Positions 1-9,374 of a stretch of 64,000 nt of DNA are shown piece after piece; within the stretch, counting starts at the first letter, position 1, and every line of letters starts with the position of its first letter. Below the pieces are notes generated by a model, which saw nothing but the letters and a program-made list of their open reading frames with translations, was not told the origin of the DNA and did no database searches. The stretch covers positions 1-64,000 of the forward strand of contig NZ_SZZT01000003.1 of NCBI RefSeq assembly GCF_009829945.1, given 5' to 3'. Both the position numbers and the translations under genes were made by a program. Source of the stretch: Pantoea sp. SoEX. GTDB lineage: Bacteria > Pseudomonadota > Gammaproteobacteria > Enterobacterales > Enterobacteriaceae.

Positions 1-573
1 ATTTTTTAAATCTAAAGGAGTATTAATATTGTAAAATGATAATTCATTATCAATAAATAATATTGAATGTCCTCCATATTTTTTAAAAAATTCAATTAAA
101 CTATATCTATTAAAATCATTTTTTTTATATTTAATTTCTGAATTATATAATTCAATTACTTTTCTATTAATTAATGCCAAAGTAGGATGATTTCTTTTTT
201 CTGATCTTACCCATAAAATTGAATAAGAACTTCTCTGTTCAAGAAGTTTTTGTATGTAATTTAATGGTATGTTAGGAGTATCACATGGACAAAATGCTGC
301 CCAATCTGTATTAATAAAATTAAAAGCGCTTATTATACCACACAAAGGACCATTTATATCTTTAAATGAATCTTGAAAAACATCATATCCACTTAGTTTA
401 TAAAAATTAATATTATTATTAGCATTTATTATTATGTTATTAACTTGCGGTTTTAACCTCTTAAGAACATGTTGATAAAGTGGGATTCCATTTAATAATA
501 TAGTCCCCTTATCTTGCCCTCCCATGCGTAAACCTTTTCCACCTGCAAGAATTATTCCAGTTATTAAATCCAT
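1..573 (-). CDS. mobA: Molybdenum cofactor guanylyltransferase MobA (3' end cut by window edge)
   Basis: MobA transfers GMP from GTP to molybdopterin, giving the guanine dinucleotide cofactor used by bacterial molybdoenzymes of the DMSO reductase class. The reading frame is open from an ATG at 573 down to base 1, which is 191 codons against about 194 in E. coli, so only a few C-terminal residues are missing. The N-terminal nucleotide-binding loop LAGGKGLRMGGQDKG and the central CPCDTPNIP motif are intact, and the C-terminal INTPLDL matches the family. It is divergent from dsbA across about 125 bp, the E. coli arrangement with yihD and srkA deleted. Keeping a molybdenum cofactor gene is unusual for such a reduced genome; the client enzyme is not in this window. 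Confidence 0.93.
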   Translation of the reverse strand, partial: MDLITGIILAGGKGLRMGGQDKGTILLNGIPLYQHVLKRLKPQVNNIIINANNNINFYKLSGYDVFQDSFKDINGPLCGIISAFNFINTDWAAFCPCDTPNIPLNYIQKLLEQRSSYSILWVRSEKRNHPTLALINRKVIELYNSEIKYKKNDFNRYSLIEFFKKYGGHSILFIDNELSFYNINTPLDLKN

Positions 574-700
574 ATTAAAAGTACCATGTTATTTATTATA
601 AAATAATGAAAAAATATATTGCGTAAATATATCAAAACATCATCATTATAATTAAGCATTTAATTTATATCAAAAACAATAATAATGAGGAAATTTTAAT

Positions 701-1318
701 ATGAAAAGAATTTATATAATGTTTATTGGAATACTAATAACATTTAATGTATTTGCTACACAATTTATTGAAGGGAAACACTATATTACTTTGTCTAAAC
801 CACTTTTAAATCAACCTCAAGTGGTAGAATTTTTCTCATTTTTTTGTAAATATTGTTATAAATTAGAAAATCAGTTAAGTGATTATCCAGCACCAAAAAA
901 AATTAAAATATCTAAATATCATATTGATTATATGGGAAAAGATTCTGTAATAACTCATGCTTGGGCTATTGCTATTGCTTTAGGTGTTGAAGATAAAGTG
1001 ATGAAACCAATTTTTAATAGCACAAAACAAATGCAAGATCTTACAAATACCGATATAGTAAAAAATATATTTTTAAAAACTCTGAATATTTCTTCTGAAG
1101 AATATGAAGCACTATGGAATAGCTATACAGTAAAAATCTTAATTGATAAACAAAAAAAAGCATCTGAAGATTTTAACATATTAAATATACCAGTTACATT
1201 TGTTAAGGGAAAATATATGATAAATATTAATGAATTAGAGATAGAAAAAAATAAAAATAATAGTTATGTAATTAAGAATTATTTCGATATAATAGAGTTT
1301 CTAATCAATAAAAAATAG
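701..1318 (+). CDS. dsbA: Periplasmic thiol:disulfide oxidoreductase DsbA, with CKYC active site
   Basis: DsbA introduces disulfide bonds into proteins exported to the periplasm. The 205-residue product (E. coli 208) has a cleavable signal peptide at residues 1-19, basic then hydrophobic and ending in FATQ, followed by the thioredoxin-like motif FFSFFCKYC near residues 46-54. The conserved cis-proline loop is present as NIPVTF. The usual CPHC dipeptide is replaced by Lys-Tyr. The histidine of CPHC is the residue that makes E. coli DsbA strongly oxidising, so its loss may alter the redox potential (inference). A GAGGAA element lies upstream of the ATG. polA follows after 22 bp. Confidence 0.95.
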   Translation: MKRIYIMFIGILITFNVFATQFIEGKHYITLSKPLLNQPQVVEFFSFFCKYCYKLENQLSDYPAPKKIKISKYHIDYMGKDSVITHAWAIAIALGVEDKVMKPIFNSTKQMQDLTNTDIVKNIFLKTLNISSEEYEALWNSYTVKILIDKQKKASEDFNILNIPVTFVKGKYMININELEIEKNKNNSYVIKNYFDIIEFLINKK

Positions 1319-1340
1319 AATTTAAAAGATAATTATTATT

Positions 1341-2204
1341 GTGAATAAATTACTGAAACATTTGATTTTAATTGATGGATTATCTATCTTATACAGAGCA
1401 TATTATGCTTTCCCTTGTCTAAGTAATAGTAAAGGTGAACCAACTGGTGCAATATTTGGTTTTATTAATATATTAAAAAATATAATTAATCAATATAAAC
1501 CAAGTCATATTGCTGTAATATTTGACAGTTATTCAAAAACCTTTAGAAATAAAATATTTGATGATTATAAGTGTAACCGTTTACCTATGCCTAATCATAT
1601 GCGTATACAAATTGAACCATTATATGAAATTATATTAGCAATGGGTTTAAAAATTATTCAAGTAAATGGCGTAGAGGCAGATGATGTTATTGGAACGTTA
1701 GTTCATAAGTGGTGTAATAAATTGGATATTTTTATATTAATTAATAGTAATGATAAAGATATGGCTCAATTAGTCAAACCTAATGTAAATATAATTGATA
1801 ATACCACTAAAACAATTTTAGGTCCTGATGATATTAAAAAAAAATATGGTGTTGCTCCTGAATTAATTGTAGATCTGCTAGCCATTATGGGTGACAGTTC
1901 AGATAATATCCCTGGAATACCTAAAATAGGAAAAAAAACTGCATTAATATTAATAAAAGAGTTAGGAAATATAGAATCAATATATTCTAATATTAACAAA
2001 ATATCTTTCATGTCATTCCGTGGTGCAAAAAATACCGCTATTAGGCTTAATAAATATCGTGAAATAGCTTTCTTATCATATAAATTAGCAAAAATCAAAA
2101 CAGATGTTATAGTTAATGTAGAATATGAAGATTTGATTATTAATCATATAAATATTATAAAACTAAAAAAATTGTTTAATCGTTATGAAATTAAAAGTTT
2201 TTAG
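1341..2204 (+). CDS. polA: DNA polymerase I, separate 5'-3' exonuclease (5' nuclease) part
   Basis: This 287-residue ORF matches the N-terminal 5' nuclease domain of Pol I, which removes RNA primers and flaps during Okazaki-fragment maturation and repair. It begins with GTG, and LILIDGLSILYRAYYAFP aligns with the start of E. coli PolA. The metal-binding segments are present: FDSYSKTFR, GVEADDVIG, the NDKDMAQL region and the helix-hairpin-helix segment GDSSDNIPG. It ends in a TAG just after LFNRYEIKSF, the natural end of the domain (about residue 290 of 928 in E. coli). The polymerase part restarts 80 bp later in another frame, so Pol I is encoded as two ORFs. It could be a functional stand-alone nuclease or the first half of a decaying gene; the intact motifs favour function. 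Confidence 0.92.
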   Translation: MNKLLKHLILIDGLSILYRAYYAFPCLSNSKGEPTGAIFGFINILKNIINQYKPSHIAVIFDSYSKTFRNKIFDDYKCNRLPMPNHMRIQIEPLYEIILAMGLKIIQVNGVEADDVIGTLVHKWCNKLDIFILINSNDKDMAQLVKPNVNIIDNTTKTILGPDDIKKKYGVAPELIVDLLAIMGDSSDNIPGIPKIGKKTALILIKELGNIESIYSNINKISFMSFRGAKNTAIRLNKYREIAFLSYKLAKIKTDVIVNVEYEDLIINHINIIKLKKLFNRYEIKSF

Positions 2205-2283
2205 GTATTTGATTTAATGAGAAAGAAATATATGAATTATTTCATCAATTTTTTATTATATTAAATATAGTAAAATAAGATTA

Positions 2284-4113
2284 ATGAAAAAGTTTCATCT
2301 AATCCTTGATTATAAGATGTTAAGTTTTTGGCTTGAAAAAATCAAGAAAAATAGTATTTTTGCGTTTCGTTTAACAACTAATTCAATGGATATATTTTCT
2401 AATGAAATTATAGGAATTAGTTTTTCTACAATATTAGATGATACTGCAGTTTACTTACCACTGGCTCATGATTATAAAGGTGTGCCAAAACAACTAGATA
2501 CTAATTTCGTATTAAAACATCTAAAACCATTATTTGAAAATGTAAAAATATATAAAATAGGTCAAAATATAAAAGAACAAATATTAATTTTAAAAAATTA
2601 TAATATAGAAATAAATAATATTTTTGATATTAACATTGAATCTTATGTTCTTAATAATTTATTAAGTAAATGCGATTTAGTTGGTTTATCTAGGATTTGG
2701 TTGAAAACTTATGAGATAAATTACTTTGAAAATATTTTTAATAAATTCAAAAATCAAAACAATTTTAGTAAAGTTCCTTTGGATATAACTGCATCTTATT
2801 TATGCGAAAATGTAAATATTATATTGATGTTACATTTAATAATGTGGAACAAAATAAAAAAAGATTTGCAATTAAAAAAAATATTGACAAAAATAGAAAT
2901 ACCGATGATAAAAGTTCTCGCATGCATTGAAAGAAATGGTGTTTTTATAGACCAAAAATTCCTTTTAGAAAAATCTAGATTGATTAATATTAATTTAAAT
3001 AATTTAAAATTACAGGCACATAAAATATCAGGAAATGAATTTAACTTATCTTCTCCCAAACAAATTAGAGATATTTTATATAACATTAAGGAAATAGATA
3101 TAACTAGGAAAACTCCTAGAGGAAACCTATCCACTAGTTACGAAGTTTTATCTAAATTAAAATCAAATCATCCTTTATTAAAGATAATATTAGAATACCG
3201 AAGTTTATTGAAGTTAAAATCTGCATACATTGATAAATTAATAAGCATGATAAACCATACTAGTTATCGTATTCATACTTCCTATCAACAATCATTAACA
3301 GTAACAGGTAGATTGTCATCTGTATCTCCTAATATACAAAATATTCCTCTGGAAAATCATTACGATATATTTATTCGTAAAGCATTTATTGCTAAAAAAT
3401 TTAGTAAAATTATTTCTGCTGATTATTCTCAAATTGAGTTACGTATTATTGCACATTTATCCCAAGATCAAAATTTATTAAGTGCATTTAATAATAAAGA
3501 AGATATTCATTATTCAACTGCAGCGGAATTTTTTGATTTACCTATAGATAAGATAAATAGTAAACAAAGACGTATTGCAAAAACAATAAATTTTAGTTTA
3601 ATTTATGGAATAAGTCCTTTTGGATTAGCATATAAATTAAATATTAATATTAAACAAGCAAAAGAGTATATAGATATTTTTTTCAATAGATATCCTCGTG
3701 TGTTAGAATATATAAGAAGCACTTATCAATCAGCAATGGATAAAGGATATATTAAAACCTTAGAAGGACGTAAGTTATATATATATAAAAACAAAAAATT
3801 AGGTAATTTAATGCATAACAAGTCTATTGAACGTACTGCTATTAATTTTCAAGTGCAAGGAACAGCGGCTGAAATAATTAAAAAATCTATGATTCATATA
3901 GATAGTTGGTTAAAAAACAAGGATAAACATGAGATCAAAATGATAATGCAATTACATGATGAGCTTGTATTTGAAATACATGATAATTATATAGAAAGAT
4001 ACATCAAAAAAATTAAATTTTTCATGGAACATAGTGCTAATTTATATCCTCCCTTATTAGTTAGAATAAGTATAGGATTAAATTGGCATGATATTCATTT
4101 ACAAAATATCTAG
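2284..4113 (+). CDS. polA: DNA polymerase I, separate Klenow (polymerase) part with a degenerate proofreading domain
   Basis: This 609-residue ORF corresponds to the Klenow fragment (E. coli PolA about residues 320-928). The polymerase domain looks intact: motif A DYSQIELRIIAHLS, the O-helix RRIAKTINFSLIYGIS and motif C QLHDELVFE with its catalytic Asp. The 3'-5' exonuclease domain (about residues 20-190) is recognisable (PLAHDY, GQNIK, ESYVLN), but the four metal ligands are replaced. FAFDTET has become FAFRLTT (D355 to R, E357 to T), KYDR has become KEQI (D424 to Q), and EDADV has become ENVNI (D501 to N). Proofreading is therefore predicted to be lost. The ORF starts at ATG 2284 without a strong ribosome-binding site. 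Its frame is open upstream only to 2236 and is not that of the 5' nuclease ORF. Confidence 0.93.
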   Translation: MKKFHLILDYKMLSFWLEKIKKNSIFAFRLTTNSMDIFSNEIIGISFSTILDDTAVYLPLAHDYKGVPKQLDTNFVLKHLKPLFENVKIYKIGQNIKEQILILKNYNIEINNIFDINIESYVLNNLLSKCDLVGLSRIWLKTYEINYFENIFNKFKNQNNFSKVPLDITASYLCENVNIILMLHLIMWNKIKKDLQLKKILTKIEIPMIKVLACIERNGVFIDQKFLLEKSRLININLNNLKLQAHKISGNEFNLSSPKQIRDILYNIKEIDITRKTPRGNLSTSYEVLSKLKSNHPLLKIILEYRSLLKLKSAYIDKLISMINHTSYRIHTSYQQSLTVTGRLSSVSPNIQNIPLENHYDIFIRKAFIAKKFSKIISADYSQIELRIIAHLSQDQNLLSAFNNKEDIHYSTAAEFFDLPIDKINSKQRRIAKTINFSLIYGISPFGLAYKLNINIKQAKEYIDIFFNRYPRVLEYIRSTYQSAMDKGYIKTLEGRKLYIYKNKKLGNLMHNKSIERTAINFQVQGTAAEIIKKSMIHIDSWLKNKDKHEIKMIMQLHDELVFEIHDNYIERYIKKIKFFMEHSANLYPPLLVRISIGLNWHDIHLQNI

Positions 4114-4133
4114 ACATAGAAAAATATAAAATT

Positions 4134-4742
4134 TTATGATTGAAACAATATATTTAGTTTTTGACGTATATTTTCAATACCTATATTCTTAATTGATGAA
4201 ACTATTTCTACAAAAACATTATCATTAGTTATCAAATTTGACAAAACTTCTTTTGTTGAATTTAATTTCATTTTTCTTTTAGAAATATTTAATTTATCTG
4301 CTTTAGTTAATAAAATAAGCAAAGAAATGTTTTTTTTATTAGCTAATTTAATAATTAATTTATCAAAATCGTTAATTGTAGAATTAATATCTAATAATAA
4401 AAATAATCCCTTTAAGTTTTTATTATTTTTTATATATTCTATAATCATTACTTTCCAATGTTCTTTATCTTGTTTAGAAACTCTAGCGTATCCATAACCT
4501 GGAAGGTCTATTAAATATTTATTTTTCATTACTTCAAATAGATTAATTAATTTTGTACAGCCAGGAGTTTTACTAGTACGTGCTAAATGTTTTTGTTTTG
4601 TCAATTTATTTAATAAACTAGATTTTCCAGAATTAGAACGACCTATAAATGCTACTTGAATATGATTCATATATTTTGGTAAATAATTTAAGCTAGGAAT
4701 GCTTATGAGAAAACGAGTATTTTGATAATTTAATTTGAGCAA
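4134..4742 (-). CDS. engB: Ribosome biogenesis GTPase EngB (YihA/YsxC)
   Basis: EngB is an essential GTPase of the TrmE-Era-EngA family needed for assembly of the large ribosomal subunit. The G motifs are clear: G1 GRSNSGKSS, G3 DLPGYGYA and G4 LTKADKL, with the family signature TSKTPGCT between G1 and G3. No ATG is available upstream of the conserved N terminus. The TTG at 4742 gives MLKLNYQNTRF, which matches the E. coli start MTNLNYQQTHF; another TTG lies at 4757. Length is then 202 residues (E. coli 210). It converges on polA with a 20-bp gap, and the Spot 42 RNA gene that sits here in E. coli is not recognisable. Confidence 0.93.
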   Translation of the reverse strand: MLKLNYQNTRFLISIPSLNYLPKYMNHIQVAFIGRSNSGKSSLLNKLTKQKHLARTSKTPGCTKLINLFEVMKNKYLIDLPGYGYARVSKQDKEHWKVMIIEYIKNNKNLKGLFLLLDINSTINDFDKLIIKLANKKNISLLILLTKADKLNISKRKMKLNSTKEVLSNLITNDNVFVEIVSSIKNIGIENIRQKLNILFQS

Positions 4743-5054
4743 AATAATATAATCCAAAATAAATGTATAAATATTAATAAAAATTAAATAAAATATAATT
4801 TTTATTATACTTGAGAAAATATCAATTTAAAAACATAAAAACTTGTTATGTTATTTATAGATAATATAATTTGGATTTATTATAAAGTATAAATATATAA
4901 ATTATCCACAAATCTTATATTTTTTATTAGTTTAATATTCATTATTAAATCATAGTATATTTATAATATTTAATATGTGATAGTTATTTTTATAGGATCT
5001 ATATTTAAAATATTTTAAGTAACATGATATTTATTATTAATATGAGGTAATATT
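4743..5054. other. Gene-free spacer between engB and typA
   Basis: About 310 bp of A/T-dominated sequence separate the divergent engB and typA genes; in E. coli this interval holds csrC, yihI, hemN and glnALG. No ORF or RNA gene is recognisable. The spacer should contain the two divergent promoters. It includes one perfect 9-base DnaA-box consensus, TTATCCACA, at 4902-4910. A single copy is about what chance would give in a sequence of this size and composition, so I do not call an origin. Confidence 0.6.
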
Positions 5055-6869
5055 TTGGTTAAAAATATACGTAATATAGCAATTATTGCACATGTAGATC
5101 ACGGAAAAACTACACTAGTTGATAAATTACTTCAACAATCTGGTATATTTGATATCCATGATGCAAATATTGATAGAGTGATGGATTCAAATGAATTAGA
5201 AAAGGAAAGAGGAATTACTATCCTTTCAAAAAATACTGCAATTAAATGGAATCATTATCATATAAATATTATTGATACTCCAGGACATGCTGATTTTGGA
5301 GGTGAAGTTGAACGTATTTTATCAATGGTAGATGCAGTTTTATTAGTTGTAGATGCTATTGATGGTCCTATGCCTCAAACAAGTTTTGTTACCAAAAAAT
5401 CATTGGAATATGATTTAAAAATCATATTAGTTGTTAACAAAATAGACAGAAATGGTGCTCGTCCAGATTGGGTTGTTAATAAAGTATTTGATATGTTTTT
5501 TAATTTAAACGCTAATGATGAACAATTAGATTTTCCTATAATATATACTTCTGCTTTATATGGAACGGCAGGATTAAACTATAATAATATGTCAGAAGAT
5601 TTGACTCCTTTATACAACATAATTATTAAAAATACACCTCCACCAAAAGGTGAATTACATGCTCCTTTACAAATGCAAATTTCCCAACTGCATAAGGATA
5701 ATTATCTAGGTTTAATGGGTATCGGACGTCTAAGAAATGGTGTAATTAAGCAAAATCAAAATGTAATAGTAACAAATTGTAATGGAAAAATGATTCAAGG
5801 TAAAATTAATAGAGTTTTATGTTATTTAGGATTAAAACAAATCAACGTTAAATCAGCTGAAGCAGGAGATATAGTAGCCATTACTGGCTTAAATGATTTA
5901 AATATATCTGATACTATATGTGATCCAAAACATGTAAAAACAATGCCTAATTTGAAAGTTGATGAACCAACAATTTCCATGTTTTTTAATGTTAACACTT
6001 CACCATTTTGTGGTAAAGATGGTAAATATTTAACTTCACGCAAAATTTTAGAACGTTTAAAAAAAGAAGCAATTTATAATGTTTCGCTTAAAATAGAAGA
6101 AACTGACAATTCTGATGTCTTTCGTGTATGTGGTAGAGGAGAGTTTCATCTTTCAATTTTAATAGAAAATATGAGACGTGAAGGTTTTGAATTAGCAGTA
6201 TCGCGTCCAAAAGTAATTTTTCGTGAAATAAATGGACGTAGGCAAGAACCATTTGAAGAAATAATATTAGATATTGAAGAAATACATCAAGGATCAATAA
6301 TGCAAGCAATAGGAGAACGTAAAGGTACACTGAAAACAATGGAAACCAATAAAAAAGGCCGAATAAGACTTGATTATATTATTCCTAGTCGTGGTTTAAT
6401 TGGATTTCGTAATAAATTTATGAAAATGACTTCAGGTAGTGGTAATTTATATTCTACATTTAGCCACTATGATGAGGCATATAAATGTAATATCAGACAA
6501 CGTAAAAATGGTGTTTTAATTTCCAATAGTCAAGGTAAGACAGTAGCATTTGCATTATACGGTCTTCAAGAACGTGGTAATTTGTTCATTGATCCAGGAA
6601 CAGAAGTATATGAAGGACAAATAGTTGGTGTTCATAATCGTTCTAATGATTTAACTGTTAACTGTCTTGCAAGTAAAAAATTAACTAATATGAGAGCTTC
6701 CGGTTCAGATGAAACTATAAGTCTTACTACTACTTTAAAAATGACATTAGAGCAATCCATTGAATTTATTAATGATGATGAACTTGTAGAAGTAACTCCT
6801 AAAGCAATTAGAATACGAAAACTTTATTTAAAAGAAAACGAACGTAAACGAGCTTCACGTAATAATTGA
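5055..6869 (+). CDS. typA: Translational GTPase TypA/BipA
   Basis: TypA is an EF-G-like ribosome-binding GTPase involved in 50S assembly and stress or cold adaptation. The 604 residues (E. coli 607) contain all G motifs: G1 AHVDHGKTT, the switch I RGITI element, G3 [10 protein letters not shown] and G4 NKIDR. Domains II, III and V follow, with the C-terminal [14 protein letters not shown] conserved. The start is TTG at 5055, supported by a GAGG sequence at 5044-5047 seven bases upstream and by the match of [17 protein letters not shown] to the E. coli N terminus. It converges with recG, leaving about 26 bp that include an 8-bp AT hairpin. Confidence 0.96.
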   Translation: MVKNIRNIAIIAHVDHGKTTLVDKLLQQSGIFDIHDANIDRVMDSNELEKERGITILSKNTAIKWNHYHINIIDTPGHADFGGEVERILSMVDAVLLVVDAIDGPMPQTSFVTKKSLEYDLKIILVVNKIDRNGARPDWVVNKVFDMFFNLNANDEQLDFPIIYTSALYGTAGLNYNNMSEDLTPLYNIIIKNTPPPKGELHAPLQMQISQLHKDNYLGLMGIGRLRNGVIKQNQNVIVTNCNGKMIQGKINRVLCYLGLKQINVKSAEAGDIVAITGLNDLNISDTICDPKHVKTMPNLKVDEPTISMFFNVNTSPFCGKDGKYLTSRKILERLKKEAIYNVSLKIEETDNSDVFRVCGRGEFHLSILIENMRREGFELAVSRPKVIFREINGRRQEPFEEIILDIEEIHQGSIMQAIGERKGTLKTMETNKKGRIRLDYIIPSRGLIGFRNKFMKMTSGSGNLYSTFSHYDEAYKCNIRQRKNGVLISNSQGKTVAFALYGLQERGNLFIDPGTEVYEGQIVGVHNRSNDLTVNCLASKKLTNMRASGSDETISLTTTLKMTLEQSIEFINDDELVEVTPKAIRIRKLYLKENERKRASRNN

Positions 6870-6895
6870 TATTATTTTAATAATATTTAAAAAAA

Positions 6896-8974
6896 CTAAA
6901 TATTTGTATCAAAAAATCTTTGTGAGATCCAACGTTCAATTATATCAATAGCTTTTTTAGGATAGTATTTATGAATATAACACGCTGTGTTTTGTGCTTC
7001 TGATATCATTTCTTGATGACGTAAAATATCTACTATTTTAAATTCAACAGTACCTGTTTGTTTTGTACCAAGTAATTCTCCTGGACCACGCATTTCTAAA
7101 TCTAGTTGTGCTATCATAAATCCATCGTTAATATTTCTTATTGCTTCTAATCTTTTTTTTGCTACTTTACTTAGTGGTGGTTTATATAATAAAACACAAT
7201 AAGATATAGAAGAACTCCTTCCTACTCGACCACGTAATTGATGCAATTGTGCTAAACCTAACCGTTCTGCATTTTCTATAATCATTAGAGTAGCATTAGG
7301 GACATCAACGCCTACTTCTATTACTGTTGTGGTAACTAACAATTGCAATTTATTGTTTTTGAAGTTATTCATGGCTAATTGTCTATCGGCTAATTTCATT
7401 CTTCCATGTACTAAACCAATATTTAATCCCGGTAATGTATTATTTAAAATTTTCCAATTAACTTCTGCTGCTTGTGCTTCTAGTAATTCTGATTCTTCAA
7501 TCATAGAGCATACCCAGTAAACTTGACGACCTTCTAAACAAATATTTTTGACACGTGAAATAATTTCGTTTCGTCGAATATCTGGAATTACTATAGTACA
7601 CACTGGAGTACGTCCGGGAGGAAGTTCATCTATAATAGAAATATTTAGATTAGAATAAGCAATCATTGCTAAAGTACGTGGAATTGGAGTTGCTGTCATT
7701 ATTAACTGATGAGGACGAGAATTTTTTTTTTCTCCCTTTTTCCAAAAAGCTAAACGTTGATGTACCCCAAAACGATGTTGTTCATCTATTATAATTAAAG
7801 CTAATTTATTAAATTGTATTTTTTGCTGAAATAATGTATGAGTACCTACTACCATAGAGATATCACCATTAGAAATCATATCTACTTGTTCCTCTCTCTC
7901 TTTGCATTTTTGTTTTCCTACTATCCAACCTACTTTAATGCCTAGAGGAGTAAACCATTGACGTAAGTTATCAGCATGTTGTTCTGCCAGCAATTCAGTG
8001 GGTACCATTAATGCTACCTGTTTACCATGAGCTATAACATTAAGTGCAGCTAAAGCTGCTACTAATGTTTTACCAGAACCAACATCGCCTTGCAATAAAC
8101 GTGTCATAGGATGATTTTTGAACAAATCTTGTTCTATTTCTTTAAGTACTTTTTTTTGAGAATTAGTTAAGGAGAAAGGAAGATTAGATAATAGCTTATT
8201 TATTAATTTATGATCTTTAGGTATTGGTGAAGCAGAGTATTTTTGTATAGCATCTTGTGCTATTAACATTTTAAGATTATAAGCTAATAATTCTTCAAAA
8301 ACTAATCTGTTTATAGCTAAATTAACCTGTTTTTCTGCTTTTTCGGAATTATTATTTAAAGGAGGGTGATGTATAATATGCAAAGCTTTAGTAAAGCTAA
8401 TTAAATTTTTATTTAATTTTTCAGGAATAATTTCATTTAATTTTTGTTTATCTAAGACAACTAATGCTTGATCTATTAAGGTGCGTAAAACTAATTGGCT
8501 AATACCTTCAGTAGTTGGATAAATAGGAGTTAACTTTTTCTTTATTACTATATTACTTTTTGTTTTATAAACATTATACTCAGGATGTATAAGTTCAATT
8601 CCATATATGCTGTTCTTTATTTCTCCATAAGCAATAATATATCGACCTGGAATCAAAATATTTTCTATTTTAGTATTAAAATTAAATAACTTAATTGTTA
8701 AAATACCGCTACCGTCACTAATTTGACATAACATAATACGACGACGGTGATAAGTTATCTTTGTTTGTATAACTTTTCCAACTACTGTAGTACATAAACC
8801 TAAAACTAAATTTTTAATTAGATGAACTTGTGTTCGATCTTCATAACGTATAGGAAAATGAAATAGTAAATCCTGAACGGTTTTTAAACCCATTTTAGTT
8901 AATTTTTTTATTTGAAATAAACTAATCTTGTTTAAGTCATGTATTGGTATATTATTTAACAAGCATTTTTTCAT
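6896..8974 (-). CDS. recG: ATP-dependent DNA helicase RecG
   Basis: RecG is a double-strand DNA translocase that remodels stalled forks, R-loops and Holliday junctions. The 692 residues (E. coli 693) contain the N-terminal wedge/OB domain (about 60-160, with the RYEDRT and CQISDGSG segments) and the superfamily 2 helicase core: motif I GDVGSGKT, II DEQHR, III TATPIPRT and VI QLRGRVGR. The C-terminal GPGELLGTKQTG element is present. In E. coli it is the last gene of rpoZ-spoT-trmH-recG. Here it faces the same way but is separated from rpoZ by 400 bp of non-coding DNA where spoT and trmH should be. No frameshift is visible. Confidence 0.96.
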   Translation of the reverse strand: MKKCLLNNIPIHDLNKISLFQIKKLTKMGLKTVQDLLFHFPIRYEDRTQVHLIKNLVLGLCTTVVGKVIQTKITYHRRRIMLCQISDGSGILTIKLFNFNTKIENILIPGRYIIAYGEIKNSIYGIELIHPEYNVYKTKSNIVIKKKLTPIYPTTEGISQLVLRTLIDQALVVLDKQKLNEIIPEKLNKNLISFTKALHIIHHPPLNNNSEKAEKQVNLAINRLVFEELLAYNLKMLIAQDAIQKYSASPIPKDHKLINKLLSNLPFSLTNSQKKVLKEIEQDLFKNHPMTRLLQGDVGSGKTLVAALAALNVIAHGKQVALMVPTELLAEQHADNLRQWFTPLGIKVGWIVGKQKCKEREEQVDMISNGDISMVVGTHTLFQQKIQFNKLALIIIDEQHRFGVHQRLAFWKKGEKKNSRPHQLIMTATPIPRTLAMIAYSNLNISIIDELPPGRTPVCTIVIPDIRRNEIISRVKNICLEGRQVYWVCSMIEESELLEAQAAEVNWKILNNTLPGLNIGLVHGRMKLADRQLAMNNFKNNKLQLLVTTTVIEVGVDVPNATLMIIENAERLGLAQLHQLRGRVGRSSSISYCVLLYKPPLSKVAKKRLEAIRNINDGFMIAQLDLEMRGPGELLGTKQTGTVEFKIVDILRHQEMISEAQNTACYIHKYYPKKAIDIIERWISQRFFDTNI

Positions 8975-9374
8975 TTCAGAATTATTTATTATATTAATAA
9001 ACTTTTTAAATATTCCTGTATAATATTATTTGCAACAACTAAATGTACAATAGGTTATTATATTAAATATTAAATAAATACATAGATAACAATAATCGTT
9101 TTATGAAATTAAAATTTTATAAGGTTATGTTTATAATTACTGTAAATTAGATAGTTAGTATAATTTATTTAGTGACTTGATCTTAATTTCATTTTTAAAA
9201 CAATAAATAAGTCACTAAATAAAATAAATTAATTGCTCAAAACTATATTATTAATTTTTTATAAAAATATATTGCTATAATAGCTTATCGTATTTGATTT
9301 TAACTACTAACATGCATTATTTTTAATTAGTAATACAGTTTATTTTGTTAATCAACATTATTATAGAAAAATAA
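8975..9374. other. Non-coding spacer in place of spoT and trmH
   Basis: In E. coli this interval between recG and rpoZ is filled by spoT and trmH. Here only 400 bp of AT-rich sequence remain, with no ORF and no protein similarity that I can recognise by eye. It contains a 15-bp perfect inverted repeat at 9164-9223, listed separately, and a TGCTATAAT-like -10 sequence on the + strand near 9272 with no gene downstream of it. It probably holds the recG promoter and eroded remnants. Confidence 0.6.
9164..9223. repeat. 15-bp perfect inverted repeat (large hairpin) in the former spoT region
   Basis: Arm 9164-9178 (TTTATTTAGTGACTT) is the exact reverse complement of 9209-9223, separated by a 30-base loop. 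The central GTGACTT/AAGTCAC part contains G and C, so it is not simple AT noise. Neither side has a T-run typical of an intrinsic terminator. It may be a terminator for the rpoZ-gmk transcript, a protein-binding palindrome or an RNA structure. The inverted repeat itself is directly seen; its role is unknown. Confidence 0.7.

Noticed and set aside
4114-4133. Possible Spot 42 RNA (spf) after polA
   Set aside because: Only 20 bp separate polA from engB, so there is no room for the gene.
4902-4910. Replication origin at a DnaA box
   Set aside because: Only one box and no cluster, AT-repeat unit or origin-linked genes; chance expectation is close to one per window.
6870-6895. AT-only 8-bp hairpin between typA and recG as a terminator
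   Set aside because: No G:C pair and a 2-base loop; too likely by chance in this composition to call.
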